Shown: positions 1-9,898 of the stretch, one piece after another | How the letters are laid out: every line of letters starts with the position of its first letter | Position numbering within the stretch: the first letter of the stretch is position 1 | Position numbers and translations under genes: made by a program | Notes under the pieces: model-generated | Told to the model about the DNA's origin: nothing | Seen by the model: the letters and a program-made list of their open reading frames with translations, nothing else | Database searches by the model: none | Assembly: GCA_023014365.1 (NCBI GenBank) | Contig: JAEBUN010000003.1 | Coordinates: forward strand, 558,001 to 622,000 | Source of the DNA: Lepiota brunneoincarnata | Lineage: Eukaryota > Basidiomycota > Agaricomycetes > Agaricales > Agaricaceae | Reading direction: 5' to 3' | DNA length: 64,000 nt

Positions 1-3000
1 TTTGCTTCTGGCTCCCAGGAATCCTCGGTGGGAAGGTATCCTTTCCATCTGACTAGGAATTGATACTTGTTCCGGAATTTTCTGTGGCGCAGTATTGACT
101 CGACCTCGTATTCTTCTTCTCCATTTACAAGGTCGGGTGGTGGGGCTGTGTTGTATTCCCCATGTGTGTCGTTCTCTTCTGCAGGCATTAGGAGGCTCGC
201 ATGAAACTTGTTGTGGATCTTCCATTTGATGGGTAGTTTTAGTTCATAGGTTACAGGTCCGAGTTTTCTTGTTATGGTGAAGGGACCTTCTCGGCGTTGG
301 GCCAGTTTCTTTGAGGCGTACTGAATTGGGAGGTTGCGGTTGTCGAGCCAAACCTTCTGTCCAACTTTTAGATTGATATCTGGCCGGTTATATCTTGCAG
401 CCATTTTTAGTCTGGCTTGTTCATGCGCAGCTTGGGCTTCTTGGCGTATCTTGGCGAGGTATTTAAACTTCTCTCCTATTGCTGGAATGTTCGTTGGCTC
501 CTCGGAGGTCGGAAATCCTTTGGGGCTTGATCCATAGAGGAGTTCAAATGGGGTATGTTGGTGTTCGGCATGTGTTTTCGAGTTGTGGACATATTCCAGG
601 AGTGGGAGTGCCTTTACCCATTTGTTTGGGTTCGATGAGCAATAGATGCCAAGGTAGAGTTCTATTTCTTGATTGAATCACTCTGTTTGTCCGTCTGTCT
701 GGGGGTGGTAGGCGGTAGAGAGTGCTTGTTCGATTCCGAGTTGTTTGTAGAATTCTTTCATGGATTTGGCAGCGAATCTGGGGTCGCGATCACTGAGAAC
801 TTTCTCGGGAAGGCCAAATCTAGAGAATAGCCGTTTGATAAGAATTTCGGCGATCTTGTCCGCGTTGGCGTTTTTCGCAGTAGGTTCTAGAATTATCCCC
901 TTCGTAAGCTGGTCGACCACGACCAGTATAGAATCATGGGGTCCGTCCGGGGGTAGGTCTGTGATAAGATCCATTGAGATGTTCGAGAATGGACGGGTGG
1001 AACGGGGTCCAGGGATAGGTTGAAGCGGTGGTTTTAGGGGGTGGCGATTGATCTTGTATTGTTGGCAAGCGCCACATCCTTTGACGTAGTTTTTGACAAA
1101 TGATCGCATCCCAGGCCAGTAGGCGTATTCCTGGAGTTTTCTAGTTGTTTCTGCGATTCCAGGGTGTCCTGCGGTGGGTGAGTCGTGTACTCTTTGCAGT
1201 AAGCGGCGTCTGAGGTGTAGATCTTGTGGTATAAATAGCTTTCCTTGAACGCGTGGGTGTCCTGAGTCATCTTCTTGGGCGATGTCGGTCTGTTTCTTTT
1301 TCTTCCACAGCTCTTTTATTTCCTTTTTAGTGTTTTCGTCGATAATATGGATATGTTGTGGCTGTTCTGGGGTGAAGAATTTGTCAGGGAGTGCAACGAC
1401 CTGTTTATTGTCTCTTGTCTTGGGTTCATGATCGGGTCGTCTGGAAAGGGCATCTGCTGGTCCATTTTTCTTTCCAGGGATATGTCGGATTTCGATGTCG
1501 AATCGTTGCATGTAGGCAATCCATCGGGCTTGTCTTCTGCTGAGGTCTTCAGGTTTTCTCCAGCGGCGAAGGTTGTCGTGATCTGACCATACGATGGTCT
1601 TGTGTGATGATCCTTCTATGTGGTGGCGCCATTCTTTGAGTGCTCGGATAATGGCGAAGAGTTCCTGTTCGGAGCAATGATAGTTGCGTTCGGCTGGTGA
1701 GAATCCTTTTGAGAAGTATGCGATTGGGTGTTTAATTCCATTGTTGTCGCGTTGAAGTAGGACTGCTCCTGATGCAAATAGTGATGCGTCGCATTCGATT
1801 TCGAAGGGTTTGTCTCGGTCGGGGACCATTAATACCGGTTCGCTTTGGAATTTTCTCTTGAGAGTATCGAAGGCGTTTTGGCATTCTTCTGTCCATTCGA
1901 ATTTCTTGGTTTTGGACATTAGGGCATTGAGAGGTTTTGCCCATGTGGCGTATTGGTGTATGAATTTTCGATAGAAGTTGCAAAATCCTATGAATTTTCG
2001 TACGTTGCGCGGGGTAGTTGGTGTTGGCCATTCAGCGATGCCTTTGAGCTTTGCTGGGTCCATCGAAACTGAGTCGGGAGTGATAATAACTCCTAGATAT
2101 TCGAGTCGTTGTCGTTCGAATTCGCATTTCTCGGTTTTGAGGTATAGATCGTTGTCCTTGAGTATCTTGAGTACTTCTCTTGTGAGGCGTCGAAGTTCTT
2201 GTTTTGTTTTTGCGTGAATGAGGATGTCGTCCATGTAAACGATTACTCCTCCATTGTCGATGAGTTTTCGGAATAATGAGTCCATCATGGTTTGGAATGT
2301 TGCTGGGGAGTTACACATTCCAAAGAACATGACCGTGGGTTCGAATAATCCTCGGGGTGTCCTGAAGGCTCCTTTCCATTCATCTCCTTTGCGTATGCGG
2401 ATATTGTTGTATCCTGCTCGTACGTCGAGTTTGGTAAAGTACTTTGATCCTCGGAGTTTGTCGAGAATATGAGAGATGAGGGGAAGGTTGTACGCATTTT
2501 TGACGGTATGCTCGTTGAGGTACCTGTAGTCTTGACAGGGGCGTAGTTTTCCGTCTTTCTTTCCTACGAAGAAGAAAGGTGATGCCATTGGCGATTCAGA
2601 TGGTCGAATGTATCCCTTTTGAAGGTTTTCTTCTAGGAACGTGTCGAGTTCCTTTTCTTCGTTGAGGGAGAGTCGGTAGGACTTCATGGCAATTGGTTTG
2701 AATGATTCCTTGAGTTCAATTTTGTGATCCCATGGTCGTTGTGGGGGGAATCGTTCGGCTTGTTTCTTGCTAAATACTGGGAGGTATTCGTGGAATTCCG
2801 TGGGTACGACTTTTCTTGGGTCGTCGTTTTTCTTTTCTCCGTGTTGTACGGCGAGGAATTGTGATGCGGAGGCTTTGAAGTTGATTTCTTCGAAGCTTGT
2901 GGGCTCTAGTGTGGAGATGTGGTTGAGTTGGTCGTTGTAGATCCAATCGGGTTCCATGGATTGGATGAGTTCTCGGAATATAGTGTTGTCCCAACGTTCG

Positions 3001-3470
3001 TTTCTCCAGCGTAGTTGTTTGGCATCCCAGTCGATGTCTGGGTTGTGTTCTGCAAGCCAAGGGAATCCAAGGATGAGTCTTGGGCTTCCGAGGGAGACTA
3101 CTTTTGGTTTGATCTCCATATTCTTCCCGTTAACCGTTAGGTTGAGGGTCGTGTAGTGGGTGGCTGTTCCATTTTCGTTAACAGATCCATCGGCATTTCG
3201 TACTTCGATGGGTCGATCGAGGGGTGTCGTTTTGAATGAATGTTGTTTGACCATTCCGGGGTCAATGAAGTTTCCTGCTGCTCCTGAGTCGAGTAGGGCG
3301 AGTAGTTCCACGCTTTCGGGTCCTTCCTTAGTGAACTTGTGTTTTCGGATTCGACAGGGTAGATGTATTACGCGTGCTGACGATTCCTGTAACTTTACAA
3401 CATTAATATCATTTTGTGAATAGGAAAGGGAAGGAGGTCTTTGTGGAGGGCTAGACGTGGTGGCTAGTCT
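1..3470 (-). pseudogene. gypsy-1 pol: protease-RT-RNase H-integrase-chromodomain, one in-frame TGA
   Basis: The pol polyprotein of gypsy-1 would copy the element RNA and integrate the cDNA. The aspartic protease motif LLDSGAAGNF lies near 3275-3300. RT has the catalytic YMDD (about 2221-2237). RNase H follows (IECDASLFASGA about 1780-1810), then the integrase HHCC zinc finger (1050-1180) and the catalytic core ending in YHPQTDGQTE (680-710). An in-frame TGA at 678-680 falls right after TE, where relatives usually have Arg. Downstream the frame stays open to base 1 and encodes the rest of integrase and a chromodomain (residues such as YEVESILRHR and WKGYLPTEDSWEP, about 10-115). The frame overlaps the end of gag in another phase and is already open at 3470, so Gag-Pol is probably made by frameshifting. 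The TGA makes this copy defective unless it is read through. Confidence 0.88.
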
Positions 3471-3472
3471 CC

Positions 3473-4597
3473 TTAGGCAAAATCCTTAACCAGAGGGGCA
3501 TCTGGATGGTTGGATTCGTTTGCAAAATGTTCGTAGATGTCCTCGACTTCTTCGTCGGTTGCATCTTCTAGTATGTTGTATAGCGAGTTCTTTTTCCTGT
3601 GGCTTGCTTGTCTTCTTCTGGATATCGCGTTTGACCGGTTTCTGGCATCCAAATTGCGGGGTAATTCGGATCGGCGATATATTGTCTTCTTGGTGGGGCA
3701 TTCGCGGGCGAAGTGTCCAGTCTTGCGGCAGTTGAAGCATCTCTTTTCTTTGAGATCCTTTCTTTGGGCGTCCGTGAGGATTGCATTGAGGGCTTCGCGG
3801 GTGCGTTCTTGTACCAACTGGTGGAGTCTGTCTTCTTCGGTCTCCTCGTCTTCATCAGCTTCCTCGGCGAGTAGATCTGGCTCGTCCTCAAAGTCGAGGT
3901 TGTAGACTGCTTCGGCGAGTTGGTCGATATCCATTGCGTTAGGGTCTGTTGCTTGATAGGGCAGTGGGACACGGCGCGTAAAAGCATTTCTTTTCCCTTT
4001 AAATGGGCGAGTGCGCGAAGTCGTTGGAAACGAGGGAGTTCCTCGAGTTTGCATATAGTCGCGTTGAGTTTGTAGTATTTGATATGCTGTTCGAGCTTGC
4101 TTGAACCAGTCGCTGAGTTTGTTTCCTGGATTGAGGCTAATTGTCTTGATTGCGACGGGGCGATCCAGCCCGTTCTTGAAATAGTTGACCGCCGCCACTC
4201 CATCTCCAAGGTCGGCCTGATAGGCAAGTATCTGGAACTGGGATATGTAATCATCGATATATCGTCCATTCTGTTTGAGGTGGCGGATTCTGTCCATTGC
4301 GTCGGCGGGGACATTGTTTGGGGCGAAGGATGTATCGAGTCCTTCGAGAAATTTCTTCCATGTCGGAAGGGTCTGGCTTCCATCAAGTTCTTTGTTTGAT
4401 TCCAAGAATGCTCCTCTCCATGTTGCGGCGGGGCCGGTGGACATGTATGAAAGGGCGAATTGTATCTTGGTCTTGTCATCGGAAAAGGCTCCTGGCTTTG
4501 CATCGATGTATAGTTGTACTGCATCCTTCCAGAGGCGGAAATAGTCGGTCTCTCCATTAAAGGTTGGGGGTGTGTTAATTTTTGCGGAGGAGGCCAT
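3473..4597 (-). CDS. gypsy-1 Gag (capsid-nucleocapsid)
   Basis: This 374-residue stretch starts at the first ATG of its frame. The N-terminal two thirds resemble a retrotransposon capsid (FNGETDYFRLWKDAVQLYID near residues 14-33). A CCHC zinc knuckle, CFNCRKTGHFAREC, at about 3699-3740 would bind RNA. Gag would form the virus-like particle in the cytoplasm. The same frame is open well upstream of this ATG (to about 5095) and encodes a Pro/Ser/Thr-rich tail without any ATG, so the true N-terminus may be longer. Gag ends with TAA at 3473-3475 inside the overlapping pol frame. Confidence 0.82.
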   Translation of the reverse strand: MASSAKINTPPTFNGETDYFRLWKDAVQLYIDAKPGAFSDDKTKIQFALSYMSTGPAATWRGAFLESNKELDGSQTLPTWKKFLEGLDTSFAPNNVPADAMDRIRHLKQNGRYIDDYISQFQILAYQADLGDGVAAVNYFKNGLDRPVAIKTISLNPGNKLSDWFKQARTAYQILQTQRDYMQTRGTPSFPTTSRTRPFKGKRNAFTRRVPLPYQATDPNAMDIDQLAEAVYNLDFEDEPDLLAEEADEDEETEEDRLHQLVQERTREALNAILTDAQRKDLKEKRCFNCRKTGHFARECPTKKTIYRRSELPRNLDARNRSNAISRRRQASHRKKNSLYNILEDATDEEVEDIYEHFANESNHPDAPLVKDFA

Positions 4598-5376
4598 ATT
4601 GTTAATGTCAGAGGTTGTAGATTCCTCGTCGGAAGTGTGAATAGACCCGGTAGTGGGGCTAACTTCGGATGGTTCGGATTGTACAGGGGAACTGGATCGA
4701 GGCGGTGAGTGTACCGGTGATCCAAGTGGTGATGTGAGGGGTGAGAATGTTCTTGGGGGTTTCTGTTGCGAAGTGTTGTCGCTAGTTCTTGTACTTGTTG
4801 AGGGTTGAGGACCGGAGGATGGGGTAGATGTTCTATGAATCGGCTCCCCGAGCTTTGAGCGGGTAGAGGTGGCAGTTCTTTCAGGTGGTGGTTGTTTAGG
4901 TAGGGATTGAAGAACTGATGCTGGGGGTGCTGGGTATCCTGGGTCTTCTGTTCGACGTTGAACTCTCTCGGTGGGTTGTGTAGGGTACGGTGCGGAACCA
5001 GAGGGTGAACGAGTGAGGGGTATAGGTTTTGTTTTCTTTTTAGGGTCCGTGGTGGAGGGGGTGTGAAGTCGGGTTCGGAGTCGGTTGTCAACCAGTCAGA
5101 ACTGTTGGATTCTTCGTAGTCGGTGGCAAGGGGGTCGTTTCGGTTTGTAGACAGGGTGAAGAGGGAAGAAGTCGAAGGTGAAGGTGAGGGTGAATAAACA
5201 ACGCTTGCGGGTGCGTTATCCCAATCGACGCTTGAAGGTGCGGATGACCTATATACAACGCTTACGGGTGCGTTATCCCAATCAACACTTAAAGGTGTGG
5301 ATGACCTATCAACGCTTTCGGTGCGTCTGACCAAGGGTGCAGAGGGTATGGTGGCCTGCTCTACGGGGGTGTATCA
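4598..5376 (-). other. gypsy-1 Gag N-terminal leader, open in two frames, no ATG seen
   Basis: Two overlapping open frames cover this stretch. The upstream frame opens after a stop near 5377 and looks natural down to about 5040 (Ser/Pro-rich, with a repeated SSxPxSVDWDNAPxSVVY unit). From about 5095 down, the Gag frame is open and reads as a Pro/Ser-rich sequence running straight into the Gag start. The natural-looking text therefore switches frame by one base near the A-rich run at 5027-5043. Neither frame has an ATG here. Either this is a low-complexity Gag extension broken by an indel, or a translated leader joined by frameshifting. Which one cannot be decided from one copy. Confidence 0.5.
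5198..5312. repeat. Two-copy tandem repeat of about 57 bp in the gypsy-1 leader
   Basis: Two adjacent imperfect copies share the core gggtgcgttatcccaatc and a following cacttgaaggtg/cacttaaaggtg-like segment. A third partial start lies near 5310. In the upstream open frame each copy encodes the unit SVDWDNAPxSVVY. It looks like a recent local duplication in a low-complexity part of the element. Confidence 0.75.
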
Positions 5377-5380
5377 CCGG

Positions 5381-5482
5381 ACAGCGACAAGGCGTGTCGT
5401 CAGATACGGTTGGCACTCGGATAGCGATAAAGCGTATCGTCTGCCGGTGTGGAAGGGTAGCGACAAGGCGTACCGATACCAC
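5381..5482. repeat. Three imperfect ~37-bp repeats in the gypsy-1 5' untranslated region
   Basis: The segment agcga(c/t)aa(g/a)gcgt recurs at about 5383, 5423 and 5459, each followed by a cgtc/cgat-type continuation. The repeats lie between the primer binding region and the first open frame. Their function, if any, is unknown. Confidence 0.6.
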
Positions 5483-5510
5483 GGGGTGTACGATGGAGGT
5501 TGTCCAAAGG

Positions 5511-5522
5511 AAGCTTTAATCT
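5511..5522 (-). promoter_or_regulatory. gypsy-1 self-priming primer binding site
   Basis: On the minus strand the LTR ends at 5525, two bases follow, then AGATTAAAGCTT. The exact 12-base complement, AAGCTTTAATCT, occurs inside the LTR at 5694-5705, about 35 bases downstream of the TATATAAGG box. It should therefore lie at or near the 5' end of the element RNA. This is the arrangement known for Tf1/sushi chromoviruses, whose mRNA 5' end folds back to prime reverse transcription. No tRNA match was needed to explain the site. Confidence 0.65.
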
Positions 5523-5524
5523 AA

Positions 5525-5854
5525 TGTTATGATCCGTGCTCCTTCTGTATCCGAGGATAACTGGAGACGGCCTTCAATCACTCTACAAGGTGTCCGAGAC
5601 GGTTGGCCTTATAGAGCTTAGTGGATCGCGCTCAATGAGATAACGAGGGAAGACGCCAAGTTAAGGCAGAGAGGTAAACGACCGCTGTTAACAAGATTAA
5701 AGCTTAAGGCTTTAATCTCTACTTGTACAGGCCTTATATACCTATGAGATGCTATATACTCGTTATAGGTTACTTGGCTGTTCTACTGGTCGTGCGCAGT
5801 CCTGACCATGATGCACATCCTGGCTGATGGCATCCTAGTGTTATTTATATTACA
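5525..5854 (-). repeat. gypsy-1 5' LTR (330 bp)
   Basis: On the plus strand it starts tgttatgatcc and ends ttatattaca, so it has TG...CA ends on both strands. It contains a TATATAAGG promoter box (5732-5740, minus strand) and, downstream, a short inverted repeat AGATTAAAG...CTTTAATCT (5694-5718). The left end is fixed by the adjacent primer binding site. The right end is fixed by the point where the copia frame breaks. The partner LTR is outside the window, so the boundaries are inferred. Confidence 0.75.
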
Positions 5855-8612
5855 ATGAGTCAGTACTCTCGCTACTGCTGTGCGATGTTCCATCGCTTTC
5901 CTCTGACTCATAATCTCCTTCTCCCGATTGTATCTCCATGGAGTCTTCTCCGTTCTCGCTCTCCATTCTCTCAGTGCTTCCATCCGTATCGGAGGTTGGA
6001 TCGGTTGATCCATGGTTATCTTCTTCGTCCTCGGGGTATTCCAATATATCCTCCAAGGTTATCTCCATTCCTGCTTCTCTCGCCAGGTCCTGCATGGCGG
6101 TGTAGTATTCTCCTTCCTCGTCTTCGTATTCTTGCGCCCGTAATTGGTCTGTAGTCTCCTGTACCCATCTTGTAAAGTCGAACAATAGTTCTTGTTCCTC
6201 CCGGTCTGGACTGTTCATAACACTATGCTTCCAATATCCTAGTGGGTGTGCCACATTCCATTTGGGCTTTCGAATAGCAATTGGTCTAGAGTCAATTTCA
6301 GGTTCACTTGGTAGGCCTTCTCTAATCTCATCATCCAGTTTATCATTTGCTTCAACTTGTCCAGTTGGTGGTATTTGTACACATGGAGTCGATGGGTCAG
6401 TGAGTGGTACCCAGATTGGTTCAGGGGCTGGTGGAACAGGTTCCTTATCATTTATATCATTAGGTTGCAATTGGTGATGGAGAGGACCATTTAAACCAAC
6501 ATGCTCATCAAACTCTGCACGTTCACTGATAACTGTTTTCTTTGTAACAGGATTGTAAAATTTCCACCCCTTATATTCTTCAGGATACCCAATGAATACA
6601 CACTTTTCCATATGACTTCCAAGTGGTGACCTTTTATCCTTTTGGGTATGGACATATGCAATACACCCCCAAACTCTAAGATGACTGACATCAGGTTTCT
6701 TGCCATACCATGCCTCATATGGTGTCATACTTGGCAGTACAGATGTGGGACAGCGATTCCAAACATGAACAAGTGCAGCAAGACATTCACCCCAGCACCC
6801 CTTTGACAGATTAGCTTCTGAGATCATAGCTGTGATCCTTTCATTAAGTGTTCTGTTTGCTTGTTCAGCAACACCATTTTGTTGTGGCCTATTTCACACA
6901 GTATATTGTCTAGCAATGCCACAATCATCAAGAAACTTGATAAAGTTTGATCCCATATATTCACCCCCTTTGTCACATCGGAAGGTTTTCAGAGTGTGTC
7001 CAGTTTGATTTTCTGCAAACACCTTAAACCACTTGAATGCATCAAATACATCACTCTTTCTCTTTAAGGGTATGACAACCCAAAATCAAGAGAAGTCATC
7101 AATAAATGTAACCCAATAATTGAAACCACCCAATGATGTTACTGATACTTGGTGAAGATCAGAGTGAACAAGTTCCAATGACTGTGATGCTCTATGCTCT
7201 GAAGGGGGGAATGGGTTTGCATGCATTTTTCCTGCTAGACATGGCTCACAGATTGGATCAGGCTTCTCAGATGAGCTTACTGTCATTCCACTAACTATGT
7301 CACTTTTGATCATCCATTTGATGTCCTCATAGTTGTGATGCCCAAGCCGTTTATGCCACAGAGATAGATTCAGAGGGAGAGTTGATGCAATATGAACATT
7401 TTCTATATTTTCTACAGTAGAACCATCAAGATAACCAGTAAATAGTAATTGGTCTTTTTGGAAGAACTGTAGTTTATCAAGAGAAATGTGAACATCAATC
7501 CCTTTATGAAGAGTTAGGTATAGAACAGCAAGAAGATTACTCTGTAATGCCGGAACATGTAGTACTCTGGTAAATTCAACATCTCTTTCTAATTGTCCAT
7601 TAATAACTGGTCTGAAGATAACATGTCCAATACCCTCTGAATATACAATACTGTTGTCTGCAAGTCGAACAGGAACTCTAGATGGAGTGTAATCTTGTGA
7701 CCAGCTTTTATGAGGGGTCATATGAGAAGAGGCCCCTGTGTCTATAATCCAATGGAAACTATTAGATGATGTAAAGCATGCCTCAAAACCAGAAAGAGTA
7801 CTTGCCACATGAGCTGACTCTGGCATCTTCTCCCCACTTTCCTCAACTCTGTGTGCCTCTGCTGTATTTGTCCCAACTTTGTCTTTGCAATCATGACACA
7901 CTCTCACAATATGCCCCACTTTGCCACAGACATAGCAAGTGACTACAATCCCTGGTGTCTTTGGTTTCCACTTTTTCTTTCCTCCAAAGCCTCCCACCAT
8001 TGCCCAATTGGCTATCTCTGTTCACTTTTGATGATTGAGGTCCTCATTTTGGAAGGCAGCAAGGACAGTTGACTTGGTCAATTTGTCCTGTAGCAGTAGT
8101 GCTGTTGACAGGTGCATATAGTCCTTTGGTAATGCTCGAATCAACACCATGCATTGTAGTTCCTCATCAAGATTGGTAATGGTGAAACTGGTAGGACGTA
8201 AATCCTGTATAGTTGCCATTGCCTTCTCTATTCATGTCCCCAGATCAACTAATGATTCCTCATCATTCTTACAAATGGAGAAGAGATCATCATATGCATT
8301 GAATCGAGCACCAGGTTTCTTGGACTGATGCACCTCCTCAAGCTTCTTCCACATTTCAACTGGATCCCCCACTAAATCTCGAACATGCACCCTCTGGTCA
8401 TGATCCAGTAACAGATATATGTCACCAGCAGCCTTTTGCACCTTCAATTCCCAAGCATCTATATTCCCCTGATCCTTTTCAGGCTTTTTCTCCTTCCCAC
8501 TGACCACATTCCACAATCCCTTTGACATCAACCATGCCTGCATTTCACCTGACCACTCTCCATAGTTGGAGTTGGTAAGAGGTGTAATTCTAGCACTGAC
8601 TGAGTCAGACAT
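5855..8612 (-). pseudogene. copia Gag-protease-integrase polyprotein with four in-frame TGA codons
   Basis: One continuous frame runs from the ATG at 8612 and is interrupted only by TGA codons at 8232-8234, 8022-8024, 7086-7088 and 6894-6896. It encodes in order a copia Gag domain, a CCHC knuckle CYVCGKVGHIVRVC (about 7895-7940), an aspartic protease site WIIDTGASSHM (about 7715-7750), the integrase zinc finger (H..H in LWHKRLGHHNY, C..C in CEPCLAG; about 7230-7360), the integrase core and an acidic Ser-rich linker. There is no frameshift. Each TGA fits a CGA arginine codon changed by C to T; for example DDFS*FW and TV*NRPQQNG sit where Arg is common. The polyprotein is not translatable as is. 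Confidence 0.87.
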
Positions 8613-8740
8613 AGTGATATCCAATAAATCCCCAATAAAATCGCAATAAACTCGCAATATGGTGGCAATAAGCCAATAGTCACAGTAGCAGCAATATGCA
8701 GCAGTATCCCCAACAATCAATGATTAAAATGGTGTAGAGC

Positions 8741-8754
8741 CGGGGCCCATAACC
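8741..8754 (-). promoter_or_regulatory. copia primer binding site
   Basis: On the minus strand the LTR ends ...CAACA and is followed at once by GGTTATGGGCCCCG. Many copia elements have a GGTTAT-G-GCCC-type site here, complementary to an internal part of initiator methionine tRNA. This fixes the LTR boundary and the direction of the element. Confidence 0.7.
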
Positions 8755-9092
8755 TGTTGAACTGAGTAGAGTCAATAGTATCAGTGACACACTGATCACT
8801 AGTCACTAGCTCGAACTGATCAACAATCACTGATGTATTCACATGTTGTTAATAATAGTGTGATTTCATAAGCCCACTGATTCGGTCAAGTGTAAAGGTT
8901 CTTCATATGTAACTCCCCTTCACATAGTAGGATTTGGCTAGTCTAAGGTCCCATCCTGTCAAAATGGACACAAGGCATGAAACTTGGTATCCACTAATTG
9001 ACATCCCCAAGGGATGGGTGTACATAACAACTAATTACTTATATATTATAATTTGTTACTAACTAATAAGTGATCTGTCACTTTATTTAACA
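8755..9092 (-). repeat. copia 5' LTR (338 bp)
   Basis: On the plus strand it begins tgttgaactg and ends atttaaca, giving TG...CA ends. The inner end is fixed by the primer binding site. The outer end is placed at the terminal TAACA, just before sequence that reads as gypsy-2 Gag-Pol. The following agtta would be one copy of the 5-bp target duplication. The second LTR is not in the window, so the outer edge could be off by a few bases. Confidence 0.65.
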
Positions 9093-9898
9093 AGTTATCC
9101 CAATGCCCCTCATGCTGTACAGAATGTCAAGACCAGTCACATGCCAAGTGCCATGCACAAAAGCTTCAAGCCAATTGCATCCATGTCTACCAACTTAGCC
9201 CATTTCCTACCTTAGATGAAGAAGATGATGAGGATGATCCAACCCTCCCTGCCTCAGAGCCAGAGGAGCCTTTAGAAGATGGGGATTGTATCTTTGCAGT
9301 GGGACTTCTCCCTCCAAAGCTGACTCCAGAGGTGATCACTGCAGGCTCTACCACCTCTCAATGCCTAGCAGAAGCCTTCCTCCAGAATTCTGGCTTCCAA
9401 GCACATGTTCCCCCATACCTGCAGGAGTATACTGCTGTCTTTGCCAAGGAGTCCTTTGACATGCTCCTGGATCACTGACCCTAGGATCATGCAATAGAGC
9501 TTATCCCAGGAGCAGACCCCAAGGGATGCAAGATCTATCCACTGTCCCCTCTCAAGCAGAAGGAACTGAATGAATTCCTGCAGGAAAACTTGTCTTCCAG
9601 TCAGATATGCCCATATAAGTCTTCTATAGCTTCCCCAGTCTTCTTCATCAAAAAAAGGATGGTTTGCTCTACCTAGTACAGGATTACAAAGCACTCAACA
9701 CCCTCATGGTGAAGAACAAGTATCCTTTGCCCCTCATCTCTGAGCTGGTTGTGCAGCTCTGAGGGGCAAAGTACTTCACCAAGTTGGATGTTCAATGGGG
9801 CTTTAATAATGTCTGGATTAAGCTAGAAGATGAGTAGAAGGCAGCATTTCATACAATAGAGGCCTCTTCAAACCCCTTGTCATGTTCTTTGGCGTTAC

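Larger units (their letters stand above)
1..5854 (-). mobile_element. Ty3/gypsy chromovirus 'gypsy-1', 3' end outside window
   Basis: This is an LTR retrotransposon read on the minus strand. In its own 5' to 3' order it has an LTR (5854 down to 5525), a primer binding region, a long leader, gag, then pol (protease, RT, RNase H, integrase, chromodomain), and it runs off the left edge of the window. The LTR start interrupts the copia reading frame at 5855, so gypsy-1 was inserted into the copia element. Bases 5855-5859 (atgag) would be one copy of the target duplication; the other copy lies outside the window. The element keeps many CpG dinucleotides, so it is young compared with the copia it sits in. 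It carries at least one in-frame stop and one apparent frameshift, so this copy is probably not autonomous. Confidence 0.9.
5855..9092 (-). mobile_element. Ty1/copia retrotransposon, 3' part cut off by gypsy-1
   Basis: The element is read on the minus strand: 5' LTR (9092-8755), primer binding site, then a single gag-pol frame with gag, zinc knuckle, protease, GAG-pre-integrase and integrase. The RT and RNase H that should follow integrase are absent because gypsy-1 interrupts the frame at 5855. They may lie beyond the left edge of the window. CpG is scarce in this segment and all four internal stops are TGA. It interrupts gypsy-2 coding sequence at about 9093. Confidence 0.88.

Noticed and set aside
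3568..4596. Part of the 588-codon frame that overlaps gypsy-1 gag
   Set aside because: Within the gag gene this phase reads as Pro/His/Arg noise, whereas the Gag phase carries the capsid and CCHC knuckle. Only the part upstream of about 5040 looks real.
5383..5482. CRISPR-like array from the three ~37-bp spaced repeats
   Set aside because: Only three imperfect units in the untranslated leader of a eukaryotic retrotransposon, with no spacers of constant size and no cas genes.
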